Below, piece by piece: positions 8,104-17,614 of a stretch of 64,000 bases of DNA. Each line of letters begins with the position of its first letter. Within the stretch, counting starts at the first letter, position 1. Origin of the DNA: Ignavibacteria bacterium (GTDB lineage Bacteria > Bacteroidota > Ignavibacteria > OLB7); contig JACKAE010000001.1 of assembly GCA_020635205.1 (NCBI GenBank), positions 1,116,001-1,180,000 of the forward strand, written 5' to 3'. The notes beneath the pieces were generated by a model. The model was not told the origin of the DNA and did not search any database. It saw nothing but the letters and a program-made list of their open reading frames with translations. The position numbers and the translations under genes were made by a program.

Positions 8104-10839
8104 ATGATGAAACGATTTCTACAGAGTCTTTGCACAGCAACCCTGCTCCTTAGCTTTATTGCAACTGAGGGAACCGCTCAACAATTCCCATTCAGCGATC
8201 AGCTTCCGACAAAAGAGAGTGGGGTAACCTTCTCAGATATTCAGAAGACGGCAGAGAAGTATTGGGCTGCTCACCCTGAGAAGCTGGAAGAAGCAGATGG
8301 GGATTACGCAAAGTATAAGCGTTGGGAGTGGTTCTGGGAACAGCGGACCTATGGGAGTGATAAGTTTCCAGCACCTGACCAGAATTACCGAGCTTGGGCT
8401 GCCTTTGTTGAGAAGAATGGGAACCTCCTCGCCCGAACCGCATCAACAGCCGGTACTTGGAAACCGTTGGGACCGAACCGGCTTGCCTCGAAGACTGCTG
8501 ATGGTTTAGGACGATTGAACTGCATTGCCTTCCATCCAACCGATCCGAACACATTCTGGGTTGGTGCTCCTGCTGGAGGGCTATGGAAGACAACTGACTT
8601 CGGACAGAGTTGGACAAACATAACGAACAACTTACCGGTGCTCGGGGTAAGTGACATTGCGGTTCATCCAACTAACCCGAATATCATGTATATCGCTACT
8701 GGGGATGGGGAACTCGGCAGCCTTTCCGGGATTCAGATCGACCAACCATTTCAAGATGGTGACACCCGAAGCATTGGCGTGATGAAGACCGTGAACGGAG
8801 GTGTCACGTGGGAGCGAACAGGTTTGCAGATAGAGGAGTCGGAGCGAATCACCATCCGTCGTCTGCTGATGAGTCCGGCAAACCCAGATATCTTGATTGC
8901 CGCAAGCTCCGTCGGAATCCTTCGCACAGCAAACGGTGGGACAAGCTGGAATCAAGTTGTGCAAGGATACTTCATGGACTTGGAGTTCCACCCAACGAAT
9001 CCAAACGTCGTCTACGCCACAACGTTTGGCGGAGGGCAGAGTAACCCAACGTTCTTTGTCCGCTCGGTTGATGGGGGGGCAAGCTGGCAGGGGATATTCA
9101 GCGATCCGAACATTCGCCGCATTAAAATTGGTGTTACTCCAGCGCAACCAGATCGTGTAGACGTTCTCTGCGCCAACTTGAACAGTGGCCTCTACGGAAT
9201 TTTCAGTTCAACCGACGCGGGAGCAAGTTTTACTGCTGGCGGATATGTACCCGACTCGGTTCAGGGAGCACCAAATCTGTTGGGGTGGTACGATGGCTCG
9301 ACACAGAATGGCGACTTCTTTCAAGGGCAGGGACACTACGATTTGGCCTACGCAATCTCGCCAACAAACGCGGGAGAGATTTATGTGGGGGGGGTAAACA
9401 CGTGGAAGACGACAAGTGCTGGTGCAAGCTGGAGTCTGGCGAACTTCTGGATTAACGATCCGCAAGTGATTGCGCAGGCGAAGGCACAGGGGGTAGATTT
9501 TGCCCACGCCGATAAACACTTCCTTCGCTTTCACCCACTTCGTCCAAGCTATCTCTTCGAGTGCAACGATGGTGGACTCTGGTATAGCTCGGATAAGGGA
9601 ACGACTTGGACATCGATTGGGAACGGACTTGACATTGGTGAGGTCTATCGGATTTCGGTTGCCAAGGGGGAGCCGAACACAATCATTGCGGGACGCCAAG
9701 ACAACGGAAGCTACATCTTAGAGGGTGGAGAGTGGCGCAAAGCTTTTGGTGGGGATGGAATGGAATGTTTGATCGACTACGCAAACCCCGACGTGATGTA
9801 CCACTCGGTCTTCAACGGGAACTTTGCCCGATCAACCAATCGGTTCCGGGAGTCGACCGATCAACGGACGTGGATATCAGGCAACATTCCCGGATTTGGA
9901 ACACAGTTCCAAGGACCTTGGGTGACAGCGTTAGAGATTGATCCGGTGAATTCGAGCACGATTTACACGGCGATGTATCACGTCTGGAAATCGACAAACA
10001 GGGGGAACTCGTGGCAGCAGATTTCTCCCCTGAACGTAAGCTCAGAGAAGACCGATGACTTTGGGAATCCACTGCCAATTCATATCCGGGCAATGGATGT
10101 CTCTCCAGCCAATTCCGACGTTATCTACATCGGCACGTTTGAAGATATTAGCGCAACGTTTAACGGTGGTGCCAACTGGAGCGACATTGGATTCCGTCAA
10201 GACTTCAACTTAGCCTTGACCGACATTGAGGCACACCCGAGCAATTCGGAAGTTTGCTTTATTTCTCTCTCTGGTTACGTGAATGGCGAGAAGGTCTACG
10301 GCTGGATTTCTGGTGAGTGGACGAACCTCTCGCGCAACCTACCGAACGTTCCGGTGAACTGTGTTGCCTACGATCAACGTAATGGTGGCGGTATTTTTGC
10401 TGGTACTGATATTGGCATCTTCCACTTGAGTTTCGATAATGAGTCTGCGCAGTGGAAACCATGTAACGATGGACTCCCTCGCGTTCCAGTTACTGACATC
10501 GAAATTCATGAGAGTGGTTTGATGAGAGCTGCAACCTTCGGACGTGGCGTCTGGGAGACGAACATCGGATCGTCGAGCGTCGAGGAAGAGAAGGTAGAAG
10601 AGTCGGGAGTGACGATTCGGACGATATCACAAGATGGAGTCTACACCCTTCAGCTTGAATCGGTGGTAGCTGGTGAAGACTACGTGATCTTCAACTATCT
10701 CGGCGAGCGGGTAGAGAGTGGGGAAGTGAAGGGGAGAGAGCAAGAGATAGATTTGCGCCATCTATCAAACGGTCTCTACTATCTCGCGCTGAAGTCAGAA
10801 GGGTATAAAGAGTTGCGGAAGGTAGTGAAGGTCAACTGA
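8104..10839 (+). CDS. Sortilin/VPS10-type beta-propeller protein with T9SS-like sorting domain
   Basis: A 911-residue secreted protein. A signal peptide covers about residues 1-25 (ending EGTAQQ). The body contains many Asp-box/BNR turns (TTDFGQSWTNI, TVNGGVTWERT, SSDKGTTWTSI, STNRGNSWQQI), the hallmark of sortilin-like or exo-sialidase-like propellers. Residues about 835-911 form a C-terminal domain (YVIFNYLGERV, DLRHLSNGLYYLALKS, KVVKVN) of the type recognised by the type IX secretion system. The function is probably cell-surface or extracellular binding or hydrolysis; no catalytic signature was found. A run of eight Gs lies in the coding sequence at 9387-9394. It stands alone and converges on the mutase gene. 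Confidence 0.85.
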   Translation: MMKRFLQSLCTATLLLSFIATEGTAQQFPFSDQLPTKESGVTFSDIQKTAEKYWAAHPEKLEEADGDYAKYKRWEWFWEQRTYGSDKFPAPDQNYRAWAAFVEKNGNLLARTASTAGTWKPLGPNRLASKTADGLGRLNCIAFHPTDPNTFWVGAPAGGLWKTTDFGQSWTNITNNLPVLGVSDIAVHPTNPNIMYIATGDGELGSLSGIQIDQPFQDGDTRSIGVMKTVNGGVTWERTGLQIEESERITIRRLLMSPANPDILIAASSVGILRTANGGTSWNQVVQGYFMDLEFHPTNPNVVYATTFGGGQSNPTFFVRSVDGGASWQGIFSDPNIRRIKIGVTPAQPDRVDVLCANLNSGLYGIFSSTDAGASFTAGGYVPDSVQGAPNLLGWYDGSTQNGDFFQGQGHYDLAYAISPTNAGEIYVGGVNTWKTTSAGASWSLANFWINDPQVIAQAKAQGVDFAHADKHFLRFHPLRPSYLFECNDGGLWYSSDKGTTWTSIGNGLDIGEVYRISVAKGEPNTIIAGRQDNGSYILEGGEWRKAFGGDGMECLIDYANPDVMYHSVFNGNFARSTNRFRESTDQRTWISGNIPGFGTQFQGPWVTALEIDPVNSSTIYTAMYHVWKSTNRGNSWQQISPLNVSSEKTDDFGNPLPIHIRAMDVSPANSDVIYIGTFEDISATFNGGANWSDIGFRQDFNLALTDIEAHPSNSEVCFISLSGYVNGEKVYGWISGEWTNLSRNLPNVPVNCVAYDQRNGGGIFAGTDIGIFHLSFDNESAQWKPCNDGLPRVPVTDIEIHESGLMRAATFGRGVWETNIGSSSVEEEKVEESGVTIRTISQDGVYTLQLESVVAGEDYVIFNYLGERVESGEVKGREQEIDLRHLSNGLYYLALKSEGYKELRKVVKVN

Positions 10840-10928
10840 TTTCGGAGTCAAAGTCGGGTGATGGAGATACGCTCTTGGCATCCCAGCGAGACTCTTCGGA
10901 AGACTTCAGAGTGACAGGAGGAGAATTT

Positions 10929-11010
10929 CGGATTGGTGATTTTGGATTGCGGATTGGTGAGATACAGAACTTCTTCCAATCCGCAATCTGAAATCCAAAA
11001 TCCGCAATAC
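10929..11010. repeat. AATCC/GGATT inverted dispersed repeat between convergent genes
   Basis: GGATTGGTGATTTTGGATTG on the left is mirrored by CCAATCCGCAATCTGAAATCC and further copies on the right. It fills the gap between the convergent propeller and mutase genes and belongs to the same family as the repeat at the queC start. Confidence 0.65.
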
Positions 11011-11015
11011 ATCAA

Positions 11016-12593
11016 TCACCCTTCCCCACCATACTCTCCCCAAACCTCCCGCAATCCATCGCTGATTTCTCCAACTGTCGCGTAGGCTTCAACTGCGTCG
11101 AGAATGAGGGGCATCAAGTTTGCGTGGCCTGTTGCCCCTTCCTTCAGACTGCGGAGCGTCTCGGCTACACGTTCGTTGTTTCGCGAAGCCTTCACCTCAG
11201 CGAGGCGTGCTATCTGCTTCTGGCGCAGACTATCGTCAATTGAGAGAACATCGTCGAATGGTGGCTCGTCCATCTGGTACTGGTTGACCCCAACGACAAT
11301 ATCTTCCTTGCTCTCCACTCGCTTCTGCGCTTCGTAGGCTGCCCGTGCAATCTCATCCTGCACATATCCTCCCTCGATAGCCTTCACTGCTCCGCCGAGT
11401 GAATCAATCTTCTCGATATACTCGTTTGCTTTCTTCTCAATTTCATCAGTCATGTACTCCACGAAATAGCTTCCGGCAAGTGGGTCTACCGAATCGGCAA
11501 CTCCCGACTCGTGTGCAATCACCTGCTGTGTCCGGAGTGCAAGTCGAGCCGCCTTCTCTGTTGGCAGGCCGAGTGCTTCGTCGAAGCCGTTTGTGTGAAG
11601 CGACTGTGTGCCACCGAGTGCCGAGGCGAGGGCTTGAAGCGTTACTCGGACAATGTTGGTCTCCGGTTGCTGAGCCGTCAACGTAGAACCTGCCGTCTGC
11701 GAGTGGAAGCGGAGAGCCATGCTCTTTGGGTTTTTCGCGCCGAATCGTTCCTTCATGATCTTCCCCCACATCCGCCGCGCTGCCCGCAACTTTGCCACTT
11801 CCTCGAAGAAGTTGTTGTGGATGTTGAAGAAGAAGCTAAGCCGTGAGGCGAAATCATCCACGTCGAGTCCGGCATCGACTGCCGCCTGCGTGTAGGCGAT
11901 CCCGTTGGAGAGGGTGAAGGCGATCTCTTGCGCGGCGGTTGACCCTGCCTCGCGAATGTGGTAGCCACTAATCGAAATCGTGTTCCAACTTGGAAGTTCT
12001 TCCGAGCACCAAGCGAAGAGGTCAGTAATCAGTCGCATCGATGGAGCGGGTGGATAGATGTAGGTTCCCCGCGCTGCATACTCTTTCAGAATATCGTTCT
12101 GTACTGTCCCGCTCAGCTTGGAGAGATCGGCTCCCTCCTTCTTTGCTCGCGCAACGTAGAGTGAAAGGAGCGTAGCCGCCGTCGCGTTGATTGTCATCGA
12201 CGTGCTCACATCCTGAAGTCTGATTCCGTCGAACAACGTCTCAATGTCAGCTAAGGAGTCGATTGCCACTCCGACTTTCCCGACCTCTCCGTCGGCAATT
12301 GGGTGGTCGCTGTCGTAGCCGATCTGTGTTGGTAAGTCAAACGCAACAGAGAGGCCGGTGACACCTTGCGAGAGGAGATAGCGGTAGCGCTCGTTCGATT
12401 CCTCGGCAGTGCCGAAACCGGCATACATCCGCATCGTCCAGAATCGACTCCGGTACATCGTCGGGTAGGGACCCCGCGTGAACGGATACTCACCCGGCTT
12501 TTCCTGCGAACCACATCCTTCATCTGGTATGAGGTAGGGAGGAATCTCAATTCCTGAATCTGTCTTAAAAATCTCTTTCCGTTCGTTTGGCAT
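11016..12593 (-). CDS. Methylmalonyl-CoA mutase, large (substrate-binding) subunit
   Basis: Catalyses the adenosylcobalamin-dependent interconversion of methylmalonyl-CoA and succinyl-CoA. The 525-residue product is the TIM-barrel part only: TRGPYPTMYRSRFWTMRMYAGFGTAEESN near residue 40, VAFDLPTQIGYDSD, TVQNDILKEYAARGTYIYPPAPSMR, and HSQTAGSTLTAQQPETN. The Tyr in MYAGF and the Arg in PSMR, which contact the substrate carboxylate in known methylmalonyl-CoA mutases, are both present, arguing against an isobutyryl-CoA mutase. The C terminus ends near GHANLMPLILDAVEAYATVGE without a B12-binding DxHxxG domain, so a separate small subunit is needed; none is in this window. Confidence 0.9.
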   Translation of the reverse strand: MPNERKEIFKTDSGIEIPPYLIPDEGCGSQEKPGEYPFTRGPYPTMYRSRFWTMRMYAGFGTAEESNERYRYLLSQGVTGLSVAFDLPTQIGYDSDHPIADGEVGKVGVAIDSLADIETLFDGIRLQDVSTSMTINATAATLLSLYVARAKKEGADLSKLSGTVQNDILKEYAARGTYIYPPAPSMRLITDLFAWCSEELPSWNTISISGYHIREAGSTAAQEIAFTLSNGIAYTQAAVDAGLDVDDFASRLSFFFNIHNNFFEEVAKLRAARRMWGKIMKERFGAKNPKSMALRFHSQTAGSTLTAQQPETNIVRVTLQALASALGGTQSLHTNGFDEALGLPTEKAARLALRTQQVIAHESGVADSVDPLAGSYFVEYMTDEIEKKANEYIEKIDSLGGAVKAIEGGYVQDEIARAAYEAQKRVESKEDIVVGVNQYQMDEPPFDDVLSIDDSLRQKQIARLAEVKASRNNERVAETLRSLKEGATGHANLMPLILDAVEAYATVGEISDGLREVWGEYGGEG

Positions 12594-12943
12594 TGTAGAG
12601 CTATAATGAAAAGTGTCGGCGATCTACCGATGTCATAAAATTTTCTCTCTGCGAAGCAATAGTCAGATATTCATCTGGAGAGATTTGCCGAGCATGGTAT
12701 TTGCTCATACGCTCTTGTGCTCGAAACGACAAAACTATCACATCAACCCCGCTCCACCAACTTTGGTAGATCTATCTCCCTTTTCATAGCAGCACTTGCC
12801 TTCCACACTTTCAGTTCTTTCTGGTTGGATAAGCAGAACGGGTCGACAGATTGGTTCTTGTCGACCCGTTCGCTTGTTTGTATAGTTATCGTTGGTGAGG
12901 CTAACTGGATCTAAAGCCTACTCTGGAAGATGCACATAAGGAG
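12594..12943. other. Intergenic region between mutase and PKD-repeat genes
   Basis: About 350 bp with no convincing gene. It should hold the mutase promoter and, at 12836-12871, a strong hairpin downstream of the PKD-repeat gene. Confidence 0.5.
12836..12871 (-). terminator. Hairpin downstream of the PKD-repeat gene
   Basis: A perfect 13-bp inverted repeat, GAACGGGTCGACA and TGTCGACCCGTTC, with a 10-nt loop. It lies about 70 nt beyond the stop of the minus-strand PKD gene. No clear U-tract follows, so it may act as a stabilising or weak terminating structure. Confidence 0.55.
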
Positions 12944-15900
12944 CTACTGTACCACAACCTTCCCAAGTTTCACCGTCTCGCCACTCTGCAATCGAAGCCA
13001 GTAGGCTCCCCCACCAGCAGATGTTGCGTCCCACTCTACAGTATAACTTCCGGCCTCAAGTTCTCGATCAACCAACACTCCAACCTTGTTCCCCACAGCA
13101 TCGAAGACCTCAAGTTGAGCCGGGCCGTCGAGACCAACGCTGAACTCAACCTGTACGTGATTTCCAGATGGGTTGGGTCGAGCTTGTGGAATCGCATACT
13201 TGCTTGCGTTTAACTCAATCAAGCGGAAGTTGAGACCACAGATTGTGTCGAGTTTTGCATACCCCGGTCTGGTAGTAATATCTACGCAATCGTTCGTAGC
13301 GAGGAGTGTGAAGGGCAACTCCGTAGCAGACTTTGCTCCGAGGTAGAGATTCCCTTCAAAGGAGAGAAGGTTCCCCCCTCCGGTCAGTTCTTTTCCGGGT
13401 GGTGCGGTTAATCGCACCTCGAAGTGGCCGGGGGAGACCGTCTCAATCGTGACACTCCATCCTTCCAACAGTGTCCCCTCAAGCAGTTGCGCAATCGAGT
13501 TGACATCGGGATAGAGAACGCCGGCATCATATTCCAGTGTGAGCAGAAGGTCTGATATGTTAGAACCGGGAGGGATGGGGTCAACCTCCACTGCAATTGC
13601 TAAGCGTTGGCCAATAACTGCTTGGTAGTCTCTGTCGATCCAAGCGTTGATCTCAAGTTTGTTGCCGGTGCGTACTTGTACTGTGTCGTAGGCTTCGCAG
13701 CCGGTTGCTCTGTCTGTGACACGCAACAGATATGTTGTCGTCGCCGTTGGTGATGCAATCGGGCGTGGAGATTTCGGATTGTCGAGACCTGCGGTTGGTT
13801 GCCACTGATAGTCAAGACCCGGCTCAGCATCTCGTCCACCTAAGGTCGTAATGCCACCGAAGCAGAAGGTTGTATCTCTTCCGGCATCAGCAATTGGCAG
13901 GTTGTGGAGAGTAACCGACACAGAGTCGACCGCAAAGCAGCCTGTTCGTGTATCGGTGACGAGAAGTTGAAAGTTTGTCGACTCGGTTGGCGATACAATC
14001 GGGTGTGGAGATTTCGGATCGTCGAGACCCTCGGTTGGACTCCACTGGTATGTGAGGCTTGGCTCGGCATCCCGTCCACCCAGCATGAGAGTCTTACCGA
14101 GGCAGAGCGCTCCATCACTTCCAGCATCGGCAACGGGTGGTTCGGTGATGGAGATTACTACAGAGTCAACCGCAGAACACCCGCTCTGACTGTTCAAGAC
14201 TATCAACTGATAGATTGTTGTTTCGGTAACCGATGCTGTTGGGTGTGGAGACTTCGGATTATCGAGACCTTTTGCGGGACTCCACTGATATATGAGGTTC
14301 GGTTCCGCATCACGTCCACCTAACGTGGTAGTTCCGGCAGCACAGAATGCGGTATCTCTTCCGGCATCGGCAATTGGTAACGGGTTCACGGAGACTATCA
14401 CAGAGTCGAGCGCAAAGCACCCTGTCCGAATGTCCGTTACGAGCAACCTGTAGGTTGTCGTCTCCGTTGGTGATACATCAGGGCGAGGTGAGTTCGGATT
14501 GTTCAGTCCGGTAACTGGTTCCCAAGCGTAGCGTAGCCCACTCACACTACCTGCTTCCCCTAACGTCACGGTTTCACCGGAGCAGATGGCCGTATCTTTT
14601 CCAGCCTTCGCCACAGGAATTGGGTTCAATGTTACGGTAACGGTGTCATATCCTTCGCAATCTTCGGCACTCTTTCCCCGGACATAGTAGGTAGTTGTTT
14701 GGGTTGGCGTCACCATAATCTCTGGACAGCCCGAGCAGAGCACTTCCCCCGAAGTGCTTGACCACTCATAATCAATTGCCCCGGTTGCCTTCAATGTGAC
14801 AGTCTGGCCGGCACAGATTGTGGTATCCCGCGCCTGCACGTCGAGTGTTGCGCTTACTCTCACTGTAACGTTTGAAGTATCCTTGCACCCACTCTCATTT
14901 TCAACAATGAGCCGATAGGTGGTGGTGGTGGTGGGCGATGCAGTTGGAGTTGCACACGTATCGCAGTCTAATCCTTGCGAGGGAGTCCAGCGATACCTTC
15001 CTCCTCCGCTCCCCATAAGCTGTGTGGAACCTCCTAAGCAGATACCTCTATCAGGCCCAGCATCAGCAACGGGTACTGGATTGACGATGATCGTAGCCGT
15101 GGCAACATCAGTTGTGCAGGAGCGAGTGACTTGGAGGGTTACCTCATATCTCCCCGGTTTGTTAAACGTTACGTTGCCAAGGTTCCTACTGGAAACAGTA
15201 AAGGAGGTATCGCCACTAACCGACCAGTCGAACACCATCGGTCTTCCTCTACTCTGGTCAATGAATGTCAGGTTCTCTCCTGCACAGATCGTCGTATCAC
15301 CCGGAGTGAAGACTGCCCGTAGCCTACCTGGATCTACGATTGAGGAGAAGAGACCATCAATACAGTTGGGTAGTCCATAGAAGCCTCTCTGTTTTGTGAT
15401 GTCGGGGAAGGAGATCACATTTCTCTGGAACGAAGCTCCCGGCAGGTCTGGATTGATTATCCGGCCAATTTCGCCAGTACTGGAGGTCAGGTAAATCAAT
15501 CTGTCGGGAGCAATCTGGAGTGCGCCACTAATCAAGATGGGGTCTGCAAAAGTTGACTTGACCGTGGAAACCGGACTTTTAGTTAGTGCAATTTCCTCGG
15601 AGTTTGCTGGCAGCATTGTGTACTGATAGATTGTAAACTGGCTTTGCAGGCTATCACCTTCGGTGACGTAGAGGTAGCTGCTGTTCGGGGAAAAACTTGC
15701 GCCGTAGTCGGCATCAATTTCTCCCAACTTCTTTTCCACAACACCTGTGCCCGGGTTAAAGTGGAAGAGTTCCCCTCGCTTTAGCTGTCCGTCGACCGAT
15801 ATTAGGTAGTGGCCACTCGGTGAGGCTTTCAGATATCCGGTTGAGGAGCGATCGTTTGCACTGCTGTGGATATTGCCGATTGCAGTGATAACAGGGGTTG

Positions 15901-16501
15901 TGTTCAGACCAGCAGAAGTCACTTCCCACGCAAAGTATCGATCAGAACCAAGTTCATGGGCCAGAACCCATGTGCTCGTGTCGCCGCAGTGGTAGATGCC
16001 CACCAGTTTCTCAGTTGCATCCTTTAGGAGTGGGGTGTTCTTCTGCACTACTTCCCCAAGCCCACCAGCGCGCTTCATGTCGACAATTGAGTAGTTGATG
16101 CCGAGCAGCCGAAGTCCATACGGACCCGCATCTGCGGTAAAGAGGTAGTAGATGCCAGAATCTCCGGGGTGGGGAACAATCAAAGCCGATTGTGTTGAAC
16201 TCTGGTGACCGTTTAGGTTCGTGCCGTTAAGCATTATTAGAGAGTTTCGATTCCAGACCGTAACGCCGTCGGTGAAGAAGAGGAGTGCTCCCGTTCTCGG
16301 ATCGCAGATCGACGCAGTCCCCTCATTCGACTGTATCGGGGGGCGAAAGAGTTGTGGTGAACCTGATCGGAAATCAAGACCTACCTCTAAGCCAAAACAC
16401 CACTGATCGTAGGAACGATTTTGGGCAACTGTACGAACAGTCCAGAAAAATGCGAGAAGTAGCGAAAGCGTGAGGATGGAACGTAGAAGCAAAGGTCTCA
16501 T
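12944..16501 (-). CDS. PKD/Ig-repeat surface protein with T9SS-like sorting domain
   Basis: A 1,185-residue secreted protein. The signal peptide is at residues 1-26. Residues about 30-390 look like a WD40/YncE-type propeller of the kind found before PKD repeats in Bacteroidota gliding and adhesion proteins (ICDPRTGALLFFTDGVTVWN, YGLPNCIDGLFSS). A PKD domain follows (TICAGENLTFIDQS), then a series of roughly 80-residue repeats with AGRDTxFC, LGGRDAEP, YQWSP, GLDNPKSP and ETTxYQL motifs. A cohesin-like segment (VEVDPIPPGSNISDLLLTLEYD) precedes the C-terminal domain (PNPSGNHVQVEFS, LEVFDAVGNKV, GKVVVQ), typical of T9SS cargo. The likely role is a surface adhesin or matrix protein. Confidence 0.85.
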   Translation of the reverse strand: MRPLLLRSILTLSLLLAFFWTVRTVAQNRSYDQWCFGLEVGLDFRSGSPQLFRPPIQSNEGTASICDPRTGALLFFTDGVTVWNRNSLIMLNGTNLNGHQSSTQSALIVPHPGDSGIYYLFTADAGPYGLRLLGINYSIVDMKRAGGLGEVVQKNTPLLKDATEKLVGIYHCGDTSTWVLAHELGSDRYFAWEVTSAGLNTTPVITAIGNIHSSANDRSSTGYLKASPSGHYLISVDGQLKRGELFHFNPGTGVVEKKLGEIDADYGASFSPNSSYLYVTEGDSLQSQFTIYQYTMLPANSEEIALTKSPVSTVKSTFADPILISGALQIAPDRLIYLTSSTGEIGRIINPDLPGASFQRNVISFPDITKQRGFYGLPNCIDGLFSSIVDPGRLRAVFTPGDTTICAGENLTFIDQSRGRPMVFDWSVSGDTSFTVSSRNLGNVTFNKPGRYEVTLQVTRSCTTDVATATIIVNPVPVADAGPDRGICLGGSTQLMGSGGGRYRWTPSQGLDCDTCATPTASPTTTTTYRLIVENESGCKDTSNVTVRVSATLDVQARDTTICAGQTVTLKATGAIDYEWSSTSGEVLCSGCPEIMVTPTQTTTYYVRGKSAEDCEGYDTVTVTLNPIPVAKAGKDTAICSGETVTLGEAGSVSGLRYAWEPVTGLNNPNSPRPDVSPTETTTYRLLVTDIRTGCFALDSVIVSVNPLPIADAGRDTAFCAAGTTTLGGRDAEPNLIYQWSPAKGLDNPKSPHPTASVTETTIYQLIVLNSQSGCSAVDSVVISITEPPVADAGSDGALCLGKTLMLGGRDAEPSLTYQWSPTEGLDDPKSPHPIVSPTESTNFQLLVTDTRTGCFAVDSVSVTLHNLPIADAGRDTTFCFGGITTLGGRDAEPGLDYQWQPTAGLDNPKSPRPIASPTATTTYLLRVTDRATGCEAYDTVQVRTGNKLEINAWIDRDYQAVIGQRLAIAVEVDPIPPGSNISDLLLTLEYDAGVLYPDVNSIAQLLEGTLLEGWSVTIETVSPGHFEVRLTAPPGKELTGGGNLLSFEGNLYLGAKSATELPFTLLATNDCVDITTRPGYAKLDTICGLNFRLIELNASKYAIPQARPNPSGNHVQVEFSVGLDGPAQLEVFDAVGNKVGVLVDRELEAGSYTVEWDATSAGGGAYWLRLQSGETVKLGKVVVQ

Positions 16502-16736
16502 AAGTTCTCTCTTTGATGGTAAGTTGAGGCTATGCCATCATTATTATGGGTCGACTCTTTCGTTTGAAAGAAACAAACACCTTCAGGTCGGTTTTGTTAG
16601 TAGCGAGGGGGGGGAAGTTGAAGCATCGTCTCCTGTCACGACAGAAATAGGTGGAGAGAAATAGTGGAGCCAATGACTATATAAGAAAGACACTATAGCA
16701 GAAGGTATTGTCACCATGACTGGAAGTTGAGGAGGG

Positions 16737-16770
16737 TTCGTAGGGGTGAAAGATATTTCACCCCTACGAA
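16737..16770 (-). terminator. Perfect 15-bp hairpin after the oxidoreductase gene
   Basis: TTCGTAGGGGTGAAA and TTTCACCCCTACGAA are separated by GATA. The hairpin starts 9 bp beyond the stop codon of the minus-strand oxidoreductase gene and is a good terminator candidate, though no long U-tract follows it. Confidence 0.65.
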
Positions 16771-16778
16771 TTCCCACA

Positions 16779-17423
16779 CTACTTCATCAGCAACTTAAAT
16801 GCGTGCGTCCAGTGGTTGTTCCTGAAGCCGAAGTATATCCAAAGCATCGCGAACGTCTCCAGCCAGTAGGCGTTTGTCATATCTCCTAAGTCATGTACGT
16901 TCTCCCAGCCCCACTCCGTTGCGATTTCTGTTACCACCCACTTCGCCTGGTCGTCGTTTCCGGCAATAAAGAGATCGGGATTGCCCTCTTGTAGGTGAGG
17001 GTGAATCATGATGTGAGCCGAAACCGTGTTGAACGCCTTCACAACGTTCGCATCAGGAAGCCACTTTTGCACAAGTTCTCCACCCGATTCTGGATATTGC
17101 ACGGCAAGTTTCGGGGGAGGCCCAGCCGAGAAGTCGAGTGGGTTCGTGACATCAATAACTACTTTCCCGGCGAAGTTCTCTGCGTTGGCAAGCTCGATTG
17201 CATTCTTCGTTCCCTCCCAACCAGTTGCCAGCACCAGTAGCTCTCCAAACTCTGCTGCCTCCACGTTGCTTCCAACTGATAGGTTCTCATTCGCTACTTC
17301 ACTTAACCACTCACCTAACTTTTCAGGGCTTCGCGTTCCGAGCTTGACATTGTGTCCTGATGAAAGGAAGCCTTTCGCCAACGTTTGAGCGACGTTACCC
17401 GATCCGATAATTCCAACCTTCAT
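16779..17423 (-). CDS. NAD(P)-binding oxidoreductase, NADPH-dependent F420-reductase-like
   Basis: A 214-residue cytosolic protein with an N-terminal Rossmann fold (MKVGIIGSGNVAQTLAKGF) followed by VVIDVTNPLDF and VVKAFNT, the layout of the NADPH-dependent F420 reductase/YqkD-like family. The natural cofactor pair in this organism is not known; F420 use is not implied. The start at 17423 is chosen because AGGAGA sits 7 nt upstream of its ATG; an in-frame ATG at 17459 would add 12 unconserved residues and would cover the putative operator. It lies 191 bp downstream of a marR gene on the same strand, and a near-copy of the marR palindrome lies 25 bp upstream of its start, so redox- or ligand-responsive control by that regulator is likely. 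Confidence 0.8.
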   Translation of the reverse strand: MKVGIIGSGNVAQTLAKGFLSSGHNVKLGTRSPEKLGEWLSEVANENLSVGSNVEAAEFGELLVLATGWEGTKNAIELANAENFAGKVVIDVTNPLDFSAGPPPKLAVQYPESGGELVQKWLPDANVVKAFNTVSAHIMIHPHLQEGNPDLFIAGNDDQAKWVVTEIATEWGWENVHDLGDMTNAYWLETFAMLWIYFGFRNNHWTHAFKLLMK

Positions 17424-17447
17424 TTCTGTTCTCCTGAGAAAATTTGT

Positions 17448-17459
17448 GTGTACATACAA
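17448..17459 (-). promoter_or_regulatory. Putative MarR operator upstream of the oxidoreductase gene
   Basis: On the minus strand this reads TTGTATGTACAC and matches the perfect palindrome before marR at 11 of 12 positions. It lies between the oxidoreductase start at 17423 and the marR stop. Confidence 0.6.
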
Positions 17460-17614
17460 GTATCTGATTTGCGTAAACTTTAAAATTTGGGGGAGAGTTT
17501 ATAGATCGTTGTTGGTTGATAGTGGTGAAACGAAAAGATCGAACCATTCGGCAGGGCTAAATTCTCCCAAAGTATTTTGTCCTCAACAACAATCAACTAT
17601 CCACGATCTATCCC

